Shown: positions 48,801 to 60,023 of the stretch, in pieces
How positions within the stretch are numbered: position 1 is the first letter of the stretch
Layout of the letters: each line of letters starts with the position of its first letter
NCBI RefSeq assembly: GCF_000264995.1
Contig: NW_006767434.1
Span: 2,444,004-2,508,003 of the forward strand
Direction: 5' to 3'
Source: Punctularia strigosozonata HHB-11173 SS5
Taxonomy: Eukaryota; Basidiomycota; Agaricomycetes; Corticiales; Punctulariaceae
Length of the DNA: 64,000 nt
Position numbers and translations under genes: made by a program
Notes under the pieces: model-generated
Seen by the model: the letters and a program-made list of their open reading frames with translations, nothing else
What the model was told of the DNA's origin: nothing
Database searches by the model: none

Positions 48801-49523
48801 TTTTCCTTTCTCCATAACGAGTCAAGACGCGTATACATTTGTACGCACGTCGCACCTAAACACTAGTCCGGTTACTACTAAACTGCGTCGTGAGAATGCG
48901 GTACGCGTGACGAAGTAACGACGGTCACACAAGGCAGCTTTTTGCGCTTAACTTTCATTATGCTACTTCCGTATCTACCACTTAAGGTGGTCACCTATAT
49001 CCTACAACGACGGGCAAGGATAGAATCAAAGACTGCTTCGTGACCATGTGACGAAACTCAAGAGCAATTCAACCAGCATAGCCAGTTACTACTTACTTGA
49101 CCACGGAGCGGCTCGGTGGGGTTCGATAGCGTCGCCTTCACGTACATGCGCTGGCAGCGGATCTATCTCCGGGATCTGGAGAATAACGGAAGTCTGGCTG
49201 GTATACATACGTACCGGACCTGGAGCTGCGCTTCTCCCGGAGACTGCGTAACTGGCATGCTTCCGAGTCGCTGCTGTTCCAGGTTCCACGCATCTCGGGA
49301 CCAATGCCAGCACAGCCATCCTCAACGACTTTGTGCGCGCGCCCTCATGAACTTGAACCTCTGTGATGGCAGCAGGGGCTGTCGGGCTTCTGTGACGCAA
49401 GAGAGCTTCAGCACGACCGTGGCCGTCCTGCCCGTACCTCCGTGTCTCAGCTCATACAGGACGAGGTTAAAAGGAGCGGTATGCACACATCTTCTCGGTC
49501 ATCAGAGCTGGGTACTTAACAAG
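45869..49523. other. 3.7-kb gene-poor region
   Basis: The longest gene-free stretch of the window. Frames on both strands are short (mostly under 100 codons), overlapping and of random character. None matches a family I know or splices into one. The left end should hold the kinase promoter and the right end the Zn2Cys6 promoter. I see no tandem array, tRNA or transposase. It may hide diverged repeats or non-coding transcripts that need comparison to other genomes. Confidence 0.45.
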
Positions 49524-50773
49524 ATGCAAGCCGCCTTTATATACGAGGATCCAGAGGGAGAGGAAGCGCGGCAAAAGCGACCGAGGATCATCACTTCCTG
49601 TGATGCATGGTATGTTTTCCGGGATAGACAGTACATGAGATTAACCAATTCTAGTCGCCGACGGAAACACAGATGCGAACGTACTCTATCCAGCGTCAAA
49701 TGTGATGCGTGTATCACTGCGAAAATATCTTGCAGCACCAACGATCGTCAGCGATATTTCGTCGAGAGGCGTCGGGTATTAGAACAAACGCGAGACGTAT
49801 CCGCGATACCTCCCGCAACCCCGACAAGCATCCCGCCCCGTTCTCAACCGTCGCAAACGAAGTGCGTCTATTTAGTACAGATGAGAGAGTGCTCTAATTC
49901 ATTCATGTCTATCAGCCTTAACACGTACGACACGTCAGGCTCGCATGTCCTCCTATTCGAGCCTCAAAGACCCGGAGAACATTTCTTGAGGCCACATGCA
50001 GCCATAATGCCCACATATATCCAAGTCTTCTTCCAACATATGGCCACCGACTATCCCTATCTTAGCTTTGAGGATGTGATGCGAGCGCATTCTCTTCAGA
50101 GATTATCGCCCCTTCTAGCCAACTGCATAGCGGCGCTAGCGGTACCGTAAGCTTCTGACTGTGCTCTCCGCATATAGGATCCCCCACTTAAATCGAAACT
50201 CCCAGATTCAGTAACCTTCCTGCGGATTTGTACAGCATCGCTGAAGGTTATGGTCATCATGCCAAGGTTGTAATTGTGACATACCGTTGTATCTGAAGGT
50301 TGACCCAATGCACAGGTACTCCTGGACCTGATCCTGCGTGGGATGGACTCCTCGATTGACATTGTCGAAGCGTTGATCATGATAGCTTGGTTTGAGTATC
50401 GCAGTGGCAGGCATGATGGTAGACAAGATATATAGAATTGTTGTGATATGCTCATACTGTTCCACACCTCACAGGCCTTTCATTATATTATCAGGCAAGT
50501 GTTCATCACCGCTCTGATATGTGGCGACTAACGGACGTCCTCAGCTTGCGATAGAGATGGCTGTCCAGCTTGGTTTATGCGACGAACCGCAGTATGCTGG
50601 TTCTCCTCCCCAGACGAATCCTGCGTACCTTGTATGGGCTGCTATCTTGAGCCTGAATCATGCGATGTCGCAAAGTAAGTAGTCAGCCTTTCGCTACTGC
50701 AGGTCTTGACATGGATGATATTCGCTTCAGTACGGGTCGTCAATCCATATACGTAGTAAAAGCGCGTTCCTAA
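49524..50773 (+). CDS. Zn2Cys6 fungal transcription factor with a shortened MHR domain
   Basis: The start at 49524 gives MQAAFIYEDPEGEEARQKRP. The binuclear zinc cluster CDACRRRKHRC...KCDACITAKISC (CX2CX6CX8CX2CX6C) is formed across an intron that splits the second Cys codon. A coiled linker follows (RYFVERRRVLEQ). The middle-homology region reads PTYIQVFFQHMATDYPYLSF, then FSNLPADLYSIAEGYGHHAK, VLLDLILRGMDSSIDIVEAL, MIAWFEYRSGRHDG, LSLYYQLAIEMAVQLGLCDE, and LDMDDIRFSTGRQSI, where a TAA at 50771-50773 ends it. About 310 residues is far shorter than the usual 600-900, so the C-terminal half of the MHR is missing. It includes a 20-nt exon (50475-50494) followed by a GC-AG intron. It may be a truncated copy or a natural short form. 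Confidence 0.75.
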
Positions 50774-50838
50774 GGATGGCAACGGCATACAATGCGCATA
50801 CACGCATCAGCAGGGGGGGCACTTTACTTACGTGAACG

Positions 50839-50944
50839 GAAAAGGGTTTGAATCGTCGGGGACGAGCTAGTTATATATGTAGTAGAGGGCAGTTTTGCAA
50901 ATACACAGTGGGCTACGCAGGTTCGTGGACCTCAAACCCTTTTC
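50839..50944. repeat. 13-bp inverted repeat with 80-bp spacer
   Basis: GAAAAGGGTTTGA at 50839-50851 is matched by TCAAACCCTTTTC at 50932-50944. It lies just after the premature end of the Zn2Cys6 gene. It could be a small hairpin or the ends of a tiny inverted-repeat element; no target-site duplication is evident. Confidence 0.6.
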
Positions 50945-51417
50945 TGTCATCTGCGAACGATTGGGGCACGAAGTGCAAGACCTAATCTTACATCGCAGGA
51001 GCGCAACCCAACCCATTTGGCGCAACAAGCCGCAAGCGCCGTGCCGGATATCGAACGAAGATAGTCAAAGCCTGTCGGTGAGCTAACTGGCCGCGTACCC
51101 GGAACTATCCAAATCAAGAACGAGGCGATGAGGCGCCAACATGCAATGTGGCCATGCCATTCAGCTTCAGAATTAGGGGTGCATGATTACTATGAGCCCG
51201 TTCCATCGGATCTTCCAGATATTTAGACGAAAAGAGGTGAATTTTCCGACGATCCGCACATCATGGGTTTCGCGCCTCGTTTCAACCACTCAGCCCATCC
51301 CGATTCATCCTCCAATAGCTTCTTATCGACGAGCGCATAGGCTACTCTGGCACAATCAGAGTACTGGGGTTTCCTACATGATTCTTTTGTCAATACGGAG
51401 GAGAGTTGCATAATCGT

Positions 51418-52000
51418 CTACTCACCAGGTGCAAACCAGCTATACGCCTTTCTGCGTCCGTGTATCCAACGGAAAACATCCACCAGACCTAATGACGGGA
51501 TAAACCGTTCATTGAAGCAGACGCGAGGCGAGTGCCAGTCTATCGACGCCAAGGATATGTTGAAATCGTCGACGAGAACGAGCATCATGCCTCGGTCCTG
51601 CATGTGCTGGCATTCCTGTTGTATGAGTTAGTTGATTTCACGTACGAGTCGGGTCTTCGGCGACGGTTTATCTAATTTTTTCGCTGAGCTCCGTGGGGTT
51701 ACGCACGTAGCTCGTCATACTAACCTGGGGGATTGGTACTAAGGTCTTTCCACAGAGCGTCGCTGCCGTTGAGCGCGTACACATTGACAAGCGCGTGGCC
51801 ACTACGCATTTCCAGGATGATTACCTCCCATCCCGGATCCCGGTCATCTTCCCGAGTCGGACAGAAGCTTTCCCTTCACATACATGGCAACCCAAAGCGC
51901 CGGTGCCCTCGCCTGTTCCTGATCAAGGAGTGGTACATCTTGTATGATTCACGGGGGTGGAGATCAGAGCTGGGCGATCCTCCAGGAGGATGAGCTGCAG
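51418..52000 (-). pseudogene. Degraded endonuclease/exonuclease/phosphatase-fold gene fragment (possibly from a LINE-type element)
   Basis: On the minus strand three pieces in order resemble the DNase I-like fold: PALWVAMYVKGKLLSDSG (about 51900); DPGWEVIILEMRSGHALVNV with YALNGSDALWKDL (about 51740-51840); and VLVDDFNISLASIDWHSPRV with LGLVDVFRWIHGRRKAYSWF (51420-51600). DFN and the YxW-x-P region match the family core, with GDFN changed to VDDFN. The pieces are separated by frame changes, and no reverse transcriptase is present. Related proteins in mushrooms are often transposon-derived. The family call is moderate; the origin is inference. Confidence 0.45.
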
Positions 52001-52008
52001 CTTCCAGC

Positions 52009-52063
52009 GCCCTGATCCTTTCCGTATATGTATGGGCGTCCTGATCCGGTCCGTATATGTATG
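52009..52063. repeat. Two imperfect direct copies of a 26-bp unit
   Basis: TCCTGATCCGGTCCGTATAT-GTATG near 52039-52063 is preceded at about 52010-52034 by a copy reading CCCTGATCCTTTCCGTATAT-GTATG. The difference is three bases. It is non-coding. Confidence 0.7.
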
Positions 52064-52659
52064 TCGTACTCTGACCTCCTAGAGACCAATGAAGTCGGGA
52101 AAGCTGTGATGCTCAATCAGTGCTCAGAGAGGGTTCGGGGCCGCCGTGCACTGCTCTGGTGTACTCCGTGAGCTGGCGGTTGATGTGGATGAAGGACGGA
52201 ATTTCAACATTCCAAGAATTATATGCGCAATAGAGTCATCGGGCGACGGGATGAGACTAGACGGTACGGCAAGAGTGGATGGATCGAGATTCACGTTTCG
52301 TCCATTGGGAAGACGTCGTATTTGCCAGGACTGCAACGGCGTTTGGGCATCTTCAATGCTTGAGTATTGGATTTAGGGTGTCGAATATTTTGTGTTTCGC
52401 TCGCCTTTGTAGTTTATACAGGAAGGAATGGCATAAATACAGATCCACATACAACGAAGATAATGAAAGCAATAACCATATATGCCTGCTTACATCCCGT
52501 CACGGCTCTGAAATGACGTCAAATCCGATGAACGAGACTTCACCGAGGAATAAGCTCGAGGGGTGCCTGATGCAAGTACGCGTTGCATGTAGTTGATGTT
52601 GTTTGCATGCACCACAGTTAGCCAAATGAATAACTACTACTAGACATCCACGCATGTGA

Positions 52660-55029
52660 CTACGACGGGCCATGCTTTTCTCCCTTGCTTTCATCCACGA
52701 GGGCCTCCGTTTTCACCATTTCTGTAGGTTCCTGAGCAGTCGTTTCACTGGCATTTCCGTCTATGGGAACGCTTTTGAAAAGCCTCCCTTTCCCGACGAT
52801 TTTGGGCGAGCCACCAGCATTTGTCCTTGTGACGGACGGCTGCCTGTATTTCGCCCGCTCGTGCAATACCGCTCCCAGCGGCGCCGCGGTTGCGGGAGTT
52901 ACAACGGTGGGGATTGCAGGAGACTGGGATCCCGGCTCCGTCGTGTCATTTCCTGCCGGGCCTCCTTCGGAGACGTCCATAGGCATCGGCGACGCTGAAC
53001 GACCAGCAGGCGTGAAGCTGCCCCCGACTTGGGGACTGCCTGGCGCCGTAGTTGAAACATCAGCGGGTGCGGGTGCAGCTTCCTCGGAAGAAGGTAGACT
53101 CCTCGCTTTCTTCGGCGCAGAAGGCGTAAGCTTGATTGACCTGGGTATTCTGAATGATGGCCGGCGAGAGGCAGGAGGGGATGACAGGTTGGTTTTGGCG
53201 CCGGGTTCAGAGTTCGGCGTACTCTCCGGAGCTTTGGATGGCTTCTTTTCGGGACGGGCGAAGTGGTAATCCGGCTTGACACCTTCCTGGTCGAATTCAT
53301 CGTAGATCTCTTCACCAATGAGTTCTGTGCAGCGACATGAGCGTCATCATACTGCGGTTCGATAAACGCTACAAACCTTCGAGCACATCTTCCAATGTAA
53401 TGATGCCGAGTGGCATCACACCGGGCTCTATGCTTTGCGTTATCTCGTTTCGGCCAGATCTGGGTAGGACGGCGTCCGCAGGCATGTTCTGCTCTAAGCC
53501 ACTGCCAAAAACAGACAGCTGATGCGGCTGGCCGTTTTCCTTTGATTTCTTGCCATCTTTCGTGTCGTCTTCATCATCGGTGGTGTCACTATCGCTCGAG
53601 TCCGTCATGCCAACCTTGTCCTTCAATCGCTGTGAAAAACCTTTCTTGACCTCTTGCTTAACACTAGCAGCCACCGCCTTGCTGAATCGCGTGACAACAG
53701 CTATGTGACTCCGGCCTTCTTGGAACTTGTCAAGGATCCCGAGAAGAAGTTCATTCTGAGGCACGAAAACAACGCGGTTGAGCGGCATTTCACGGAGGGG
53801 CTTCGCATCCTTCGGATCGAGCAAAACACACTGACGATAGCAACATAAAGACTGTCAATGACTGTAGAGAAGGTTGCTACGCAAAACCTACGTTTTTGAC
53901 CAACAATATCCCGATCACTTTCTTGACCTTTTCCTTCCTGACTTCGACGTCATTCGTGAACATCGGGACCTCGACCCAGTCATATACAGGTATACGACTG
54001 TGTCCAGTGCTGACTACGTTGTGGAGCGTATCATGATCGAGTTTCGCGGACAAGGGCAGCATGAAAACGCTGTCGATCGGTGTCATCGCCTACATGAATT
54101 GTCAGGACCGGATAAGAACGCTACCATGGGAAGGTCCTACATCTTTCGCCGTTTTCTCTTCGAGATCAAGGGCAGCACCTATGATGGTGACGGTGTCACG
54201 TTTGAGATCACCACCGTGAGCTTCGGTTGCCGCGTGCATATTGACGAGTTCCTTGAGTTCGGACCGGCGATACATGATTCCATGGTGTGAGCCGAGGACG
54301 AACTCGAGAAGTTTGGCCACTGGCCAAGCGACAATGCCCTGTGAAGTGAGTCAAGAGCGATGGCTACCCGACGTGATGTGCTGCATACAAGAGTCCAAAT
54401 GAGCACGCGTGTGAACGGCGCCATGATCGCGCCGACCGCCAAACCATACCGAGTGCATACAGACTGCGGGATGATTTCCGAAAAGCTGCAGAGAACAATT
54501 GATCATCGGAATCGGGAAGAAAGGGAGGGATTCTCACATGACGATCAAAACCGTACTGACTACGACACTCTGTACCCCACCCCCCAAGACGGGGTCAGAA
54601 ATGACGGGGAGGGTTTCATTCACGACCATGTTGGCGAGTAGTAGCGTGACCAACAGGAGATGCCCGTTTTTTCGTATGGGTTGAATTTTCCTAGCGTAAG
54701 CTTGCTGCTTTCTAGTGGACAGTGAGACGACGAGCAACATGAACAACAAGAGCAACATACGGCGTTCCACTGACACTCAGGACGTTGAGTTGCGTCTCGT
54801 CCAAGCTCATATAGCCCAGGGTCAGCCCGGCAAACAAGCCGGACAGAAGGACGAGGACGGGTATGAGGACGATAAAGACAATCCTCTGAGCTCCGTGTAT
54901 TTCACGCTTGGCGAAATGGTGGTTGTGCGTTCGTGCATCGTTGAAGTAGCCTCGAACCAAGCGCAGGAGCGCGGGTACAACAGATACTATTGAAGCATGA
55001 TTGCGAGAGCCGAGATGTATAGGGGCCAT
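52660..55029 (-). CDS. MAM3: CNNM/Mam3-type membrane protein (DUF21 plus CBS pair)
   Basis: Member of the CNNM/CorC/Mam3 family. The yeast protein sits in the vacuole membrane and affects Mn/Mg homeostasis. The start at 55029 gives MAPIHLGSRNHASIVSVVPA. The DUF21 membrane domain follows: IVFIVLIPVLVLLSGLFAGL, TLGYMSLDETQLNVLSVSGT, IQPIRKNGHLLLVTLLLANM, VVNETLPVISDPVLGGGVQS, PQSVCTRYGLAVGAIMAPFT. After SELKELVNMHA come the CBS-type segments: TIIGAALDLEEKTAKDAMTP, HSRIPVYDWV, GILLVKN, then REMPLNRVVFVPQNELLLGI, EGRSHIAVVTR, an acidic insertion (SSDSDTTDDEDDTKDGKKSK), and PLGIITLEDVLEELIGEEIY-DEFD. A disordered Pro/Ser tail of about 200 residues ends at 52660. Introns are short. Confidence 0.92.
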
Positions 55030-55860
55030 TAAAGGCGTGGGGGTGAATGGAGAGGGGGACGTTTGCTGGTGTCAGATTCAGAAGCTCAGAGCAATCAATG
55101 CCGAGCCTGTGTGGCGGGCGGACGCCCCTATGCCCCAACGGGACTTGCTGCTTACATACTCCGACATCGACCGCGTCACGGCGCGTCATCGTGTCTACGT
55201 AGCTGCTGTATCTAATCTTCTCCCTCTCTGATGCGAGCTATAGATGGACGACGTCAAACCTCACGTACGGCTGTGGGTCAGATACGACTCGGAGTTAACT
55301 TCTGACAACCGCGCATAATAGCTCACAGCAAGAAAACCTCTCCATGTACTATTTCTTCACCCCCAGAATCAGCCTGATACATCCAGTGCACCTGATTGGC
55401 AGTCTTGCGTATATGTCGATCATCCGGCTGCTTACAGTCAAGGCAATAATGCAATCGGCGCACGCAAGGTTTGAGATTCGCACTTCGGAAGTTCCGCAAG
55501 ATATATGGATGGAAGCCGTTAGAATACAGCATCAACAGTATAGATACAGTCTACGTACAGTCACTGGACATAGCGAGCAGTGGAAGCAGTCTCGAGCGCC
55601 GTTCGCGCTCTCATAATCTTCATATCCCACGAGGAGCCGAACATTCGATGAGCATATATGCGAAACAATGGACCAATAAGGAATTTCCGCAGAATTTGCC
55701 CCTTCCTTTTCCGTGCTGTGTGCTTCGAGTATGAAAACGGCGCGCGTACTTACCGAGTCAAGCTAGCTATTTCCGTCGCAGCACAACGCTATCCATCTAC
55801 CGACGACTGGATTCTGCTTAACTTCAGGATCTCTCGTCAGGGTTTAATGCACAACTTACA
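55030..55860. other. Intergenic region between tandem minus-strand genes
   Basis: 831 bp, expected to hold the CNNM-type promoter and the 3' end of velvet 2. Plus-strand frames (55344-55734) are random in character. No repeat was seen. Confidence 0.4.
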
Positions 55861-57254
55861 CTAGTCATCAGCTGAAGCGCGCACTCGCGGACGGGAACCG
55901 TTGGTTTGACGTGCAATTGCCTGAGCACGGGGAGCGGGTCAGCTGGCCATTCGAAGCACGATACGGTGCCATACTTGCCTCAGTGAGAGGCGTTGACCTG
56001 ACCAGCCCCGGGAAAGTTTTCGTATCCCAGACTTTCACGGGCCTCTGCGAGTAGCATTCGGCGAGTACGGGGATCGTCGAGTGCTGCTCTCCGGGGCCGA
56101 GGCGTTGTGCCGAGGATCGAATGTCGAACATCTTGTAACGTAAGACATATTCGCCCGTCTGCTTGATGGATAAATCCTAATGGGTTGATGACAGTATTTA
56201 GCATGACGTCTTTCGCCAGATGCGAGGGCCGTCTTGTTCACCGAGAACGGAAAAACAACCATGTTCGTACCGCCATAGTACACAATCGTCGCCTCGACCG
56301 CTCGCGCACCCTGATCGTGTTATATCAGCAGTTGACCGTATGTGGAGCGCACTCACCACCATCTCGGACGTCATCACGCTAGACTCTGGGATCCAGCTCC
56401 AATCTCCGCTGCGAACAGTCCCTGGAGTGGCTTGCGGAGGTGCCTCGGTATGTCCTCTTTGATCTAACACCATGGCGTCGGCGGCGACGGATGGGATGCG
56501 ATTCTCGAGGGTGACGCCTTGCATCGGGTCTAAGGCACTACCTCCGTATGCGGTCCCAGCAAAACCAGCCGCGCTCATCTGAAAAGGCATCGCCCCACCT
56601 GTCGAGACTGAACTTTGTTGCCACTCCGACATGCCAGAAGTCGTGCTCGTCGCACTTGACGAGGCTGCCCATGATGGTCCGATGGTCACGTACTGTTGTT
56701 CGTGGAACATGTACTGCGGCGAGCCAATGGTCGATGTCCCCGGAGTAGGCCCCATCGGTGTAGACCCGGTTTTCTGGTCGCTTTTCTTGCCGTCTTTGGG
56801 ACTCAGGACGGGGAAAAGATCGGCGAAGCACATCAGGCCCGATGTACGGACTTGCCTGGCAACAAAAGGTTGCCCAGATGAGGTGGCCATTGCAGGTCGA
56901 GGGGATCATCTGCGGCATACCTATAATCCTCGATTTCTTGCTCGCTACTATACGGCGTATCACTATTCCATACCTCAAAAAGGCGAAGCTGTACTACGGG
57001 AGGCTAGCAGCCGAATGCCTCGTCAACGCCAAGTACTTTGTAGGGTGTCAGTGCCCTCACTGGATCGATCGGGCGACGGTCCTTGACACCAAATCTTCGT
57101 TCATAAGCATCGTTCTGGTCGGTGGCGCCGAAAATGACGAGAAAACGTACTTTCTGCCTCGGTCAGCTCCCTGTATCTCCGTCAACGATGCTCTGATAGT
57201 CCTTCCGGCGAACTGGCCAGAACTGAAATAACCGGTATAACTGATGCCAGACAT
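55861..57254 (-). CDS. Velvet-domain regulator 2
   Basis: Second velvet protein of the window. The start at 57254 gives MSGISYTGYFSSGQFAGRTI, then RASLTEIQGADRGRK, an intron, FGVKDRRPIDP, an intron, VVQLRLFEVW, SSEQEIEDYR, an intron, VRTSGLMCFADLFPVLSPKD. A Gly/Ser/Met/Gln-rich insertion of about 130 residues follows (SWAASSSATSTTSGMSEWQQ). Then ARAVEATIVYYGGTNMVVFP, an intron, DLSIKQTGEYVLRYKMFDIR, IPVLAECYSQRPVKVWDTKT, FPGLVRSTPLTE. The last intron (55921-55978) has a GC donor. Splicing gives the 20-codon final exon AIARQTNGSRPRVRASADD, which matches the end of velvet 1. Retaining the intron would give a different open tail ending at 55868. DNA-binding core residues of the family (KDRRPIDP, the DLS/EYVLRY strand) are present. 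Confidence 0.9.
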
Positions 57255-60023
57255 CCCAAAGGGCAGAGGATGGGAGGATCCACGGTGAGCTACATGATCC
57301 CACTGGGTCATATAACTAATACTCGAATCAGCGATAGCCAATGCGACGACGTCGTTGAATACGCCTAGTTCCCGCACACTGGCGATGCGGCATGGCTCCG
57401 GATTTGTCTCATCCGAGCTCTCTCCTCAATGTCGCGACGAGGCGCGAGGACATGAAGGAAAATTTTGATGATTATATGCACGTCTAACCCCCCCCGCGGG
57501 GTGTTTGCGTGCATATGCCACGCTGGGATGCCGTACCCGTTCTGAGTCCACCATTTTGCTCGCGCTCGGCGCTCGGTGCGGTCGCCAAACCTCCGGGTTC
57601 TGGTCGCATGCTCCTTACCGCGGTCGCAACATGAACCGCGTCCTATTCATCTCATTGGCTATTCGCTTTGAGCAGGTACGAACCCTTATTCACGCACGCC
57701 GAGTGCGAGAGTACAAACCGGCCGTCCCCTTGCTAACGGATTCGCCCACTGCTCATGGATATGCTCTCATCGCGCTCTAGCTTCGTTCTGAAAGTGACGT
57801 GCCCGGACGAGTCGCAAATCCCACATGTTTTTGAAGACCACAACCCCTGCCTTTCGAGCGCGCAAGGCGACCCTGTTCGAAGCTGTGCAGCTTCCACGGA
57901 GGTTCAAAAGGGAACGCGGCCGCCGGCGGTAGGGAAGTCATGATTGTGGATGCTATGTCTCATCAGGTCCGCATGAAGCTGTTCAAGTAACAAGGATGTA
58001 GCCGCACTCCATGTTTACTCCAAAGCCTTTGCTTCGTGAAGCGTCGGTGTTACCTGGAAGTTAGCGACGTTAGGTCCACAGTTATTCCATCGACTGAACG
58101 TTCATCTGAGATGAGTGGGGGATTGCCTGCGCGCGCCGAATTCGTCGACGGATCTGAACCACTCAATGTTCCAAGCGCGCTACCCACCGAAGAAAATGGC
58201 GTCACAGCCTCCTCGGAGTCGCAGCAGTCAACTCCTGGTTCGCCATAATCTCGTTGCATCAACATCACATGACCCGTCCGCTAGGTGCCCCGTTTTATAT
58301 CTAGCAACATCCCACCCACAGTTACAGACTGCTGGTATGGCTGAGATTCACAAGGCGCACTAGTGGAAGCACGCGTATGCGTCACTACAGACTGGGTGCT
58401 TAAGCGTCTCGAGCCTGCTTTACACGCGGAAAACTAGCGTCGGCCAGGAGCTCTCCTCGACGGCAGAACGACACCTATTTAAACAGTAGGCAAATCACGG
58501 ACGGGCGGAGCAGGTGGAGAAGCGGCAGGCATCAGGAAGGCAACGATTGTTAGCTACCTTTTCAGTCTTCAGGTCAGCGTGGTCGTATATAACGTAGCCC
58601 ATGACCGCTGTAACTTTCAGGCACGACCCCGAAGACATGCTCACTTCGGTGCCTACTTGAGCGTGCCGCTATCTCGCGGCCATAGCACCGGTGCTCTCAG
58701 ACGTTTCGTTATGGTACGCAGTTGTCCAAAGTGAAGGCGAGTGCCGATCGCCGTGGTGCAATACGGGCATGCGGTGCGGGCGGGCTGCTGCTATTCGGCC
58801 ACCGCCTTTGTTCCTGTTGGGCCTCGACATGGCTGGTACTCGGAAAAGCAACCCCCGGTGCGTGTGGACGTCGGGCATGCCGGTCAGGTAAAAGCGGCAT
58901 GAATAGACGACGCGCAAGCGTAAAGCGTCTTTGTCTTCGGATTGTGGAGCGGGCGATGGACAAACGGATCAAGGGCGTTCGAGAACCACATTGGACTCGT
59001 ACGACTTGTCGACCGAAACAGAGCCAGCACCGAAAGATCGGCGGTCTGACTATGCGGCAAGCGGCAAATGCATTCAGTCCGTCTGCTGCCGTGATCACAT
59101 GTGGACGAGTGCGGGAGGATAAGGACGTACCACGGCCGGAGAGTAGTGGTCCGGGAAGGGGCGGCTGGGTGGGTGGAGTGGAGCAGCGCTTGATCTAGGG
59201 CTCGATAAGCCGGGAAGACGGCATACATCGCCTCGCAAGGCGTGTTTGGAGCAGCGACGCGGAGAACGCCATCGCGGTGGGGTGGGGATGCGGACGAGTA
59301 CGGAGGATGACGGTGATGGACTGCGAGCGTCGGTCGCCGCGACCTGGCGCCTGTGCGTTTGACTCTCCTACACTCCGCGACTCCGACTCTAGACGGCGCT
59401 CGGTCCCGTCGGAGAGGAGGTGCGATTCCCACACCGGCAACTGGGCGTAAAGCCCTCCGCGTCTGTCTGGGAGCGATGTCGTCATTGCTCTGGGGGATAT
59501 GGTACTAAGTGGATGGACGAGTCTTGCCACCCGCAACTCCAGAGAAACATATCCAATATTCGCACTAATGTCCACCACGCCCGACCGAACCACCACGCCC
59601 CGCCCGCGCTATGCACAGCTCGCAGGTAGGTACCCCGGTGGATTTAGCCTAATCTGGATTGCATGCACTCCGGACGTGCGCACGTGGCGGTGTAATATGT
59701 CCTGCATTTTCTGCCGGGCGTATGTTTCCTGCCAGTTGGCGCGGGTGCTTGGGCTCGTCCCCCGTCCGCAATCTACCGTCCCGATGTTGTTCTGACAATC
59801 CACGTTCTTTAAGATCCTTCCGCTAGGCCCATTTACTCTACCCAAAACGCTTCTGGTAAGTTCCAGGCCGCCCACCGCTGTCCGTTCCGTTCCTGGCCTC
59901 ACCGAGCGTCCCACAGGCTTTCATGAACCCGTCCCACTCGACGTGAATAGATTGGCATTATCGGGCGACTCCCAAGAAGCGCACGCAGACGCCCTCCGAC
60001 CCCTGGACACAGGCCCCGCGCAC
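57255..60023. other. 2.8-kb divergent intergenic region, velvet 2 / YTH gene
   Basis: Several frames over 100 codons exist at 58700-59430 on both strands, but they overlap one another and look composition-driven (Arg/Pro/Ser-rich); none is recognised. A short ATG exon candidate at about 59570-59628 (MSTTPDRTTTPRPRYAQLAG, donor GTAGGT) could be the true first exon of the YTH gene. The rest should be long regulatory leader sequence. Confidence 0.4.

Larger units (their letters stand above)
50774..52659. other. Intergenic region with decayed sequence
   Basis: Contains the inverted repeat at 50839-50944, the endonuclease-like fragment at 51418-52000 and a two-copy repeat at 52009-52063. Nothing else coding is supportable. 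The right end should contain the 3' untranslated region of the CNNM-type gene. Confidence 0.45.

Noticed and set aside
58709-59432. Overlapping frames of 129-182 codons on both strands
   Set aside because: They overlap each other in several frames in GC-rich DNA and carry no motif; probably the promoter region of the YTH gene.
59943-60023. YTH protein start at 59943
   Set aside because: The codon there is GTG, not ATG; the first in-frame ATG is at 60024.
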